Assembly (NCBI GenBank): GCA_030867875.1
Contig: JAOWCC010001634.1
Span: forward strand, 36,289,867-36,353,866
Direction: 5' to 3'
DNA from: Actinernus sp. WN-2022
Lineage: Eukaryota; Cnidaria; Anthozoa; Actiniaria; Actinernidae
Length of the DNA: 64,000 bases
In this document: piece by piece, positions 56,831-64,000 of the stretch
How the letters are laid out: each line of letters opens with the position of its first letter
How positions within the stretch are numbered: position 1 is the stretch's first letter
Notes under the pieces: model-generated
What the model was told of the DNA's origin: nothing
The model's database searches: none
The model's input: only the letters and a program-made list of their open reading frames with translations
Position numbers and translations under genes: made by a program

Positions 56831-57924
56831 GTTATTATTATTATTATTATTATTATTTTTTGTGTCGCTGTTTGGCGTCAGTAACCAATCATATTACACA
56901 GGAGCCCATTGTTCGATCCCAACACGTGACAGAATCAACCAATCAGATCCGACACCCGCCAGATCTTGGTTGTGGAAAGCTAGCTCGGCAAAGCCAGCAA
57001 CGCGACGTAGCGAAGGTTTGGGTTCATTCTGAACCATTATTTTGCTGAAACCAAAGGTTTCTTCGAATGAAATATCAAGATATTCAGTTATTCTAGGGCT
57101 GACAGGACTTTTAGGGGCTTTCGATGGAAAATTCTCACATTTACGAAAGGGATGTGGCGATCCAAATATTGCACAGTAAGCTAGTCTTGCCGGCCGGAGG
57201 AGTGATGGTTTTGCCTTTTGGTCCAATAATCCACGGAAACTGAAAGAAAATGCCTGTACTGCTGCATCTAAGTGCCATACGATTGCAGTGTTGCCTTGAT
57301 ATTGTTGAAATGCTCTTCATTACCATCACACACTGTGAGGAGGTCAAATCAGTGAGGGATTGATTGTTTGCAATGTTGGCTGTAATTGTTTACTGCGAAG
57401 TCCTCTCTTGAAAATGAAATACTCTTGAGATTACACAACTGGGAAGTCTTGACTAAACCAGTCAAACAATGCCGAACTTTGCTAAGACTTCAATTCAAGA
57501 GTCGGAAAAGCTGGAAGTGAACAGTGATCGACCCTTGGCTTTGAACGCGAACGGAAATCAGAACTGGTGAGGTTGAAATTATGTGTTTATATATATGCAA
57601 ATCTTACTTGTTCCCCACTTTTAAATTAAGTGTAATGGTGACTGTAATTCGAACTGGAAATGAAATTGTCCGTAAGTTGAACTGTATGTGACTTTATAGA
57701 GACCAAGAAGGAAAAAAGTTAAAATCGATCGTCAAAACAATAACAGAACTCGGAAGATACAGAGGCATTCGAATTTACTACGAATTATAAACAGAACTGG
57801 ATATGACTTACAAACCGAGAATACCGAATTAAAATTGAATTGAATGTGAAACTGTCAAAAGAAGAGCAGAATTCGTTGTGTAAAGCCATACTGGAGAGTA
57901 CAATTATATAAGTTATGGCGGGAA

Positions 57925-58205
57925 GAGGGGCAGGTTTGGAATTGATAGACCCCCCCCCCCCCCGGATATTTGTAGAGCATCAAATGCCCCACTGTGGAGT
58001 CAAGTGCTCCATGGTGGGGCTTTGGTACGGGTGCAAATCTCTTATCAAATTCACTATTTTGACTCTTTCTACAAATGAATTCCTCACCCTGCCAACTTTT
58101 GTTTGCTCCAAAATGTCTCAACCCTGGGACAAAAACTCAGTCAAATGCCCCACTTATGCCCCCCACCCTTGGGGAAGGGCAGGTTTGGAATTGGTAGAGC
58201 TATAC
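57925..58205. mobile_element. TCAAATGCCCCA-family element inside module 2
   Basis: CAGGTTTGGAATTGATAGAC and a C-run start it, and GGGCAGGTTTGGAATTGGTA ends it. TCAAATGCCCCAC occurs near both sides. The right end fits the family terminus, but the left GGTTTGGAATTGA points the same way, so the left end is rearranged. Confidence 0.6.
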
Positions 58206-58495
58206 ACAGATACTGGAACTGATTAGAACAATCATAAATAGAATTGGGTGTGGAGATTTATTTACCAAGCGAACACTGTTGCCCTGAAAAATATGTTGAA
58301 AAGTCAACTTGAAATACTGAAGAAAGAAGACAAAGAAGTATTTATGTTTTCAGATAACCAATTGAACTGATATATAATTTATATGCTTTCACTTGTATAC
58401 TGATATTATTATTACACTCATGAACAGACAATATTTAGCTTCATTAGTGACATATTTTAATTGATATTAATCTAAATCATGTTCCACGCATTTCT

Positions 58496-58562
58496 TAGCC
58501 TCCCCCGCAGTCGTTTTTAGGGGCTCATAACTAGCCCCTAAAAACGACTGTGGTGGAGGCTA
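58496..58562. mobile_element. 67-bp hairpin with 9-bp TSD
   Basis: TAGCCTCCCCCGCAGTCGTT then TTTAGGGGCT pairs with AGCCCCTAAAAACGACTG then TGGTGGAGGCTA. There are 7 loop bases and almost no mismatch. The direct repeat CGCATTTCT is at 58,487-58,495 and 58,563-58,571. It is the smallest complete transposon-like insertion in the window. Confidence 0.88.
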
Positions 58563-58647
58563 CGCATTTCTATGTGTGTACTAGTTGGTGTTACCCTCAT
58601 TAAATAAAGTTAATTTTCAATGCACACAATATTTTATTAAACATTAG

Positions 58648-58877
58648 GGACTGGTCAAAAATTAGCAGGGGAGGTGCAAAGGGGGTGGGGTGGAGATAAA
58701 AAAGTCTAAAAATGTATAGTATGTATTAGTATGAAATTTGTTGACCCTTTCTCCCCTATAACCAATCCTTTTTCAGTTGCCCAATATTTATGACCATCCA
58801 GTTTTGGGGATTCAAAACAATATGATCCTCCCCCTTTCACAACCCCTTCCCCTGCTAATTTCTGACCAGTCCCTTCA
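58648..58877. mobile_element. MITE with GGGACTGGTCA ends
   Basis: GGGACTGGTCAAAAATTAGC then AGGGG is inverted as CCCCTGCTAATTTCTGACC then AGTCCC. The same element occurs at about 61,283-61,526 and 62,479-62,722 with long G-runs. It is part of the module in copies 2 and 3. Confidence 0.75.
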
Positions 58878-59154
58878 GCGACCACCCTTATGCAACCTGG
58901 TTTTAATTCTTAGTAAAACTTTGCAATTAGAAGCTCCTGTAAGTGACCGTGACCACCTTTGGAGGTTGAGAATTGTAAGAAGGTGGAAAATAGCATTTAC
59001 AAACAGGTTTTGCTAATAACACTACCAATCTCGTACAAGTGCCTTTAATTTTTAATGATTTTCACGAAGTCGTCCTTTTTTGGCAGAATTTATTTTAGAA
59101 ACAGTTGGCCTCGTACCTAAAAGTGACAGCCCGAGTAAACGCCCAGCGGGCGTC

Positions 59155-61995
59155 TTGTTATTATTATTATTATTATTATTTTTTGTGTCGCTGAAATGCG
59201 CCAGCAACCAATCAGATTACACAGGAGCCCATTGTTCGATCCCAACACGTGACAGGATCAACCAATCAGATTCGACACCCGCCCGATCTTGGTTGTGGTC
59301 TGTCTTGGGTTTATACTTATAGTGTGCCAAGTCAGCAACGGAGCGAAGATTCGTGGCCATTCTTAACCATTATTTTGCTGAAACCAAAGGTTTCTTCGAA
59401 TGAAATACCAAGATGTTCAGTTATTCTAGGGCTGACAGGACTTTTAGGGGCTTTCGATGGAAAATTCTTACATTTACGAAAGGGATGTGGCGATCCAATC
59501 GTACACGGTACAGTCAGCTACATGCAGTCTGGCCGGCCGGAGGAGTGATGGTTTGGTTTCGATGGTTTTGGTCCAATAATCCACGGACACGGAAAGAAAA
59601 TGCCTGAACTGCTGCATCTAAATGCCATAGGATTGCGGTGTTGATATTGTTGAAATGCTCTTCATAATACGATCACACACTGTGAGGAGGTCAATGAGGG
59701 ATTTTGATTGTTTGCAATGTTGGCTGTGTGTTTACCCCGCCAATTACTCTCCTGAAATACTCTTGAGATTATACAACTGGGAAGTCTTGACTAAACCAGT
59801 CAACCAATGCCGAGCTTTACAAAGACTTCAACTCAAGAGTCACAAAACCTGGAAGTGAATACAGAATAGTGATTGACCCTTTGTCTGGTGAGGTTGAAAT
59901 ATTTGTGTTTATAATTATATACGCACACAAATCTTACTTGTTCCCTACTTTTAGAATTATATTGAGTGTAATGGTGACAGTAATTCGAACTGGAAATGAA
60001 ATCGTCCATAAGTTGAACTGTATGTGACGTTATAGAAACCAAAAAAAAAAAGTTAAAATCGTCAAAAGAATAACAGAACTCAGAAGATAGAATTGACCAC
60101 GAATTATACCCATAAACAGAACTGGATCCGAGAATACCGTATTAAAATTGAATTGGATCTGTCGAAAGATTAGCAGGATTTGTCGTGGAAAGCCGTAACT
60201 AGAAACCGAACTGTCATAAAACAAGAACTGGAGAGTATAGCGATACTTACTGTTTGTAAACACTGACGTCATTTATATATTTGCATATATAATGTGGTTG
60301 GCAAAAAAACCCATGTGTTTGTATGACTTGTATGGGAACTAGCGATTTAGGCCTCACAAAATACATCTAAAGTCTCAATTCTGATTCCAAATCTTAATTC
60401 CTTTATAAGACTTATAAGTTAAGAGCATATAAGCTTCGATGAAAGGGCTTGCTTGCATTTTGGAAGAACAAGAAAGTAATTTGGCGATGAATAAGCACCG
60501 ACCGGTGATATTTTATAAGCATCTGACTGGGTTCGCGCTTCGTTTCTGCCAACCACAGAAAGCAACAAATGTGGCGTGACTGGCCTGTGTGACGTCACAT
60601 TAAGTATCGCTATAAATTATGGCTCTGCCCACAGTATTATACTATGTCGTCACGCAGTTTTTTGTTTGCCGACGATTGATACGAACGGGCTTCAAACTCC
60701 GGCTTTGTTTTCTCATTTTGCTGCTGCACAGAAGACCTTGAAATATAAACCGTTCAATAAATCTACCTTAATGTATCCTAAAGAAAGCTTTGATTTATAC
60801 CCTCGAAGAAGGAAATGCATTTGATTTTCTCCACTTCGCCTTCCCTTGCCGTTAACAATAGGAAATGGATAATCTGAAATCTACATTGAATCTGTAATGT
60901 TTACCGTCTCGTTTTTCTCGGCCAATGGAAATCGAGATACCGTGGCGCATGTAATCGTTTCCTCTTGGCGGCAGGAAAGGGGCCAGGTGGAACTTCTCGA
61001 AACAAGCGATAGTATTGGCCTACGCAGCAATAGAAAACACCCTAACCCATTAGAAAGTGCAGTACAAAAACCATAGAAGTATAGTATTATGGGTGCAATC
61101 AGCATACAGGTCTTGAGAGGTTCCATGCTACTTGGAGGAAAGGCAAAGAGATGAGAAACCTGCTCGCAGGGTAGGAGGGCCACACACTTCTCTGTGTATA
61201 CTAGTTAGTGTTACTCTAATGTTATTTCCCAAGTGGTGTACATGCATGAAATCAATGCACACAATATTTTATTAAACATTAGGGACTAGTCAAAAATTTG
61301 CAGGGGAAATGCAAGGGGGGGGGGGGGGGGGGGGGTTGAGAATGCAATCAAAAAGTCTAAACAATATATACGGTAACCCTCCCTGGACAATGAGTATGAA
61401 ATCGTTTGACCCTTTCTCCCCTATTATCACCCCTTTTTTCAGTTCCCATGATTTATGACCCTCCATTTTTGGGGATTCAAAAAAATCTCAACCTCCTCCC
61501 CATGCTAATTTCTGACCAGTCCCTTCAGTGACAACCCTCATGAAGCCTCAATTTAATTATCAGTAAAACTTTGTAATTAGAAGCTCCCATATGTGATTGC
61601 AATGTAAATTATCACAAGCATGAGTAGTGAATCAATTATCCTGCTCCCCTAGCACAAACCATGTATGACACAAAAATATGCTAGAACTCCATGTATTAAT
61701 TAAAAGTGGCCCAAGTTAAGGTTGTATTTATTCGTTATGCTCTTTTGACATTAAGAATAATTCTTCAAATGGCACCATTTTTTTATTTCTACTACATGTT
61801 TAATAACACAATTCTCTGCTGTACAAAAATTATTAGAACATTGTATTGACGATTTCCTGTCTTAAAGTTTGGAAACGTAACACATGCATTTAATGTCAAC
61901 TGCCATTTTTAATGTTTTCACAAAGTCATCAATTCTTTACATGAATTGTTTTAGAAAATTTTGCCTTCTCCCTAACTGAAAGCCCGAGTATAATG
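59155..61995. repeat. Large module, copy 3
   Basis: It starts (ATT)n TTTTTTGTGTCGCTGAAATG with the two CCAATCAGATT sites and the minus-strand GSPHPFRKC block (about 59,500-59,380). It carries MFTVSFFSANGNRDTVAHVI at about 60,897-60,957 and the G-run MITE. It ends AAAGCCCGAGTATAATG. Its last 1,195 bp are duplicated directly after it. Confidence 0.8.
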
Positions 61996-63191
61996 CCTCG
62001 AAGAAGGAAATGCATTTGATTTTCTCCACTTCGCCTTCCCTTGCCGTTAACAATAGGAAATGGATAATCTGAAATCTACATTGAATCTGTAATGTTTACC
62101 GTCTCGTTTTTCTCGGCCAATGGAAATCGAGATACCGTGGCGCATGTAATCGTTTCCTCTTGGCGGCAGGAAAGGGGCCAGGTGGAACTTCTCGAAACAA
62201 GCGATAGTATTGGCCTACGCAGCAATAGAAAACACCCTAACCCATTAGAAAGTGCAGTACAAAAACCATAGAAGTATAGTATTATGGGTGCAATCAGCAT
62301 ACAGGTCTTGAGAGGTTCCATGCTACTTGGAGGAAAGGCAAAGAGATGAGAAACCTGCTCGCAGGGTAGGAGGGCCACACACTTCTCTGTGTATACTAGT
62401 TAGTGTTACTCTAATGTTATTTCCCAAGTGGTGTACATGCATGAAATCAATGCACACAATATTTTATTAAACATTAGGGACTAGTCAAAAATTTGCAGGG
62501 GAAATGCAAGGGGGGGGGGGGGGGGGGGGGGTTGAGAATGCAATCAAAAAGTCTAAACAATATATACGGTAACCCTCCCTGGACAATGAGTATGAAATCG
62601 TTTGACCCTTTCTCCCCTATTATCACCCCTTTTTTCAGTTCCCATGATTTATGACCCTCCATTTTTGGGGATTCAAAAAAATCTCAACCTCCTCCCCATG
62701 CTAATTTCTGACCAGTCCCTTCAGTGACAACCCTCATGAAGCCTCAATTTAATTATCAGTAAAACTTTGTAATTAGAAGCTCCCATATGTGATTGCAATG
62801 TAAATTATCACAAGCATGAGTAGTGAATCAATTATCCTGCTCCCCTAGCACAAACCATGTATGACACAAAAATATGCTAGAACTCCATGTATTAATTAAA
62901 AGTGGCCCAAGTTAAGGTTGTATTTATTCGTTATGCTCTTTTGACATTAAGAATAATTCTTCAAATGGCACCATTTTTTTATTTCTACTACATGTTTAAT
63001 AACACAATTCTCTGCTGTACAAAAATTATTAGAACATTGTATTGACGATTTCCTGTCTTAAAGTTTGGAAACGTAACACATGCATTTAATGTCAACTGCC
63101 ATTTTTAATGTTTTCACAAAGTCATCAATTCTTTACATGAATTGTTTTAGAAAATTTTGCCTTCTCCCTAACTGAAAGCCCGAGTATAATG
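60801..63191. repeat. Near-perfect 1,195-bp tandem duplication
   Basis: 60,801-61,995 and 61,996-63,191 are the same sequence in direct orientation. The only difference I noticed is the G-run length (21 versus 22). The 100-codon minus frames at 61,183-60,881 and 62,378-62,076 are identical for this reason. The second copy ends ATAATGCCCAACGGGCATCT, the normal module end. Confidence 0.93.
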
Positions 63192-63418
63192 CCCAACGGG
63201 CATCTTGTTTATATACGAGGCCTATATGTCGGTTGGGATTGTTGCCGGTTCCCTCTGGTATACCTCTGGTATACCTCAAGAGTATACCTACAAGACAGAA
63301 CCTGTGTCACCTTGTGTACAAACGGTATAATCATTTACTTTTCCGAACCAATTGCTTTTAACATTAATCATTTTATTTAAATATATTTTTATTAGCGGCA
63401 ACCAGATATATAGCCCAA
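63192..63418. other. Short unrecognised stretch before the right TIR
   Basis: CTCTGGTATACCTC is partly repeated near 63,255-63,280. No gene. Confidence 0.4.
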
Positions 63419-63632
63419 AAATATCAACACGTAATAACATAATTCGGTACGCTAGCTGATATTTTTTATGTATACATCCCGAGTGAAGCACACAAAACGC
63501 GTAGAATCAAAACCAGAGCTGCTCAACCAAATTTGTTTTTCCATAAATTTTAACATATCCGCCATCCGCCATCCGCCATCCGCCATCCGCCATCCGTCAT
63601 CCGCCATCCGTATCCTCCTTTTACAAACACCC
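63419..63632. repeat. Right terminal inverted repeat of the 12.5-kb insertion
   Basis: It is the inverse of 51,491-51,120, with about ten GCCATCC heptamers at 63,555-63,610 instead of about thirty. It ends TTACAAACACCC, then the target duplication. Confidence 0.9.
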
Positions 63633-64000
63633 ATGCAACAGGCACCAATCGGCCCGTCTTTTACCGATATAATAATTAAGTTTTTAACTCGCGCGCTGTC
63701 GAGGGTCGCAGCAAATTCAACTTATCACAAATCTTGTCACGCACTTAATATCACGCAGTCGGTCAAAGTTCATGAAGCAAAACGTTTATAGGTTTAAACA
63801 TAAGCAATTTACCTCTGAAAGTGGCCTTCAAAGTTGGCAGGTTTACTCTATCAAGCCTCTACAAATGCGCAATCATTATCCTGGAATTCCTCGAAGACAC
63901 GTACGTTCGCCATTTCGACGCGAGCGATACGAATTTGTAGACAGAAAGAATGCATTTTTTTGAACACCGATCAAATGCCCCACCCCTACCCCCACTGTTT
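63633..64000. mobile_element. Right half of the split TCAAATGCCCCA transposon (runs off the window)
   Basis: It is the inverse of about 46,915-46,530, resuming with ATGCAACAGGCACCAATCGG. It reaches the first subterminal GATCAAATGCCCCACCCC block at the window end, so only a short piece of its right terminus should be missing. Confidence 0.85.

Larger units (their letters stand above)
56831..59154. repeat. Large module, copy 2
   Basis: It has the same start as copy 1, and the minus-strand block GSPHPFRKCENFPSKAPKSP at about 57,165-57,050. It carries extra insertions: a TCAAATGCCCC-type element at 57,925-58,205 and a 67-bp hairpin at 58,496-58,562. It ends CGGGCGTCTTGTT(ATT)n. It lacks the MFTVSFFSANGN segment. 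Confidence 0.75.
51120..63632. mobile_element. 12.5-kb composite insertion, Mutator-like by TSD (9-10 bp)
   Basis: Both outer ends are GGGTGTTTGTAAAA facing inward (51,120 and, inverted, 63,632). The direct repeat ATGCAACAG(G) flanks them. The termini are inverted repeats of about 372 bp (left) and 214 bp (right), and each contains a GGATGGC heptamer minisatellite. The interior holds a LINE RT frame, a 568-bp MITE and three direct copies of a multi-kb module. I see no transposase, so it is non-autonomous or was moved as a unit by another element. TSD length fits Mutator-like (MULE) or foldback elements. Confidence 0.78.

Overview
This 64 kb window looks like intergenic, transposon-dominated DNA from an invertebrate animal. 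An anthozoan cnidarian such as a stony coral or sea anemone is my best guess. The basis is the mix of L2/CR1-like LINEs with (ATT)n tails, a tRNA-derived SINE, Harbinger-, Kolobok- and pogo-like DNA transposons, many G/C-run MITEs and a hammerhead-ribozyme retrozyme. That mix is inference from general knowledge, not from a database match. I recognise no intact host gene, rRNA or functional tRNA. Every coding stretch I recognise is a decayed piece of a mobile element.

Layout. 1-11 kb is mostly unrecognised DNA with several MITEs, a Penelope-like terminal scrap, a 35-bp minisatellite and one minus-strand LINE remnant. 11.4-18.5 kb is a cluster of broken L2/CR1-type LINEs in both orientations. 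18.6-19.85 kb holds diverged tandem repeats. 20.07-21.52 kb is the most interesting element: a retrozyme-like array with a 513-nt unit. Each of its three ribozyme copies carries a complete type I hammerhead, and the array is arranged head-to-head and flanked by an 11-bp direct repeat. It sits in the 3' tail of an L2-like LINE whose remaining pieces are scattered out to 32.48 kb. That LINE is split by a 9.1 kb element with about 1 kb inverted arms (21.785-30.90 kb) and by a 1.27 kb TA-flanked element. The inner part of the 9.1 kb element carries further MITEs and a SINE.

33.16-35.50 kb is a TTAA-flanked Kolobok-like element with a THAP-like zinc-finger remnant. 35.9-38.7 kb is a LINE interrupted by an 8-bp-TSD MITE. 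39.4-41.5 kb holds a long palindrome and a 280-bp satellite array (6.4 copies). 43.0-45.24 kb is a nearly complete but broken Harbinger transposon with two divergent genes and a 66-bp perfect palindrome. 46.4-47.3 kb is an intact copy of a non-autonomous transposon rich in the subterminal motif TCAAATGCCCCA.

A second copy of that transposon (50.69 kb to beyond the window end) is split by a 12.5 kb insertion (51,120-63,632). The insertion has a 9-10 bp target duplication and long inverted termini made partly of a 7-bp minisatellite. The uninterrupted copy at 46.9 kb acts as the empty-site control. Inside the insertion are a LINE reverse-transcriptase frame, a small 9-bp-TSD element, three direct copies of a roughly 2-2.8 kb module and a near-perfect 1,195-bp tandem duplication.

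The window is best read as a stratigraphy of insertions. Element ends were called by pairing inverted termini with direct repeats in the printed sequence. Superfamily names rest on TSD length and terminal style and are less certain than the boundaries.
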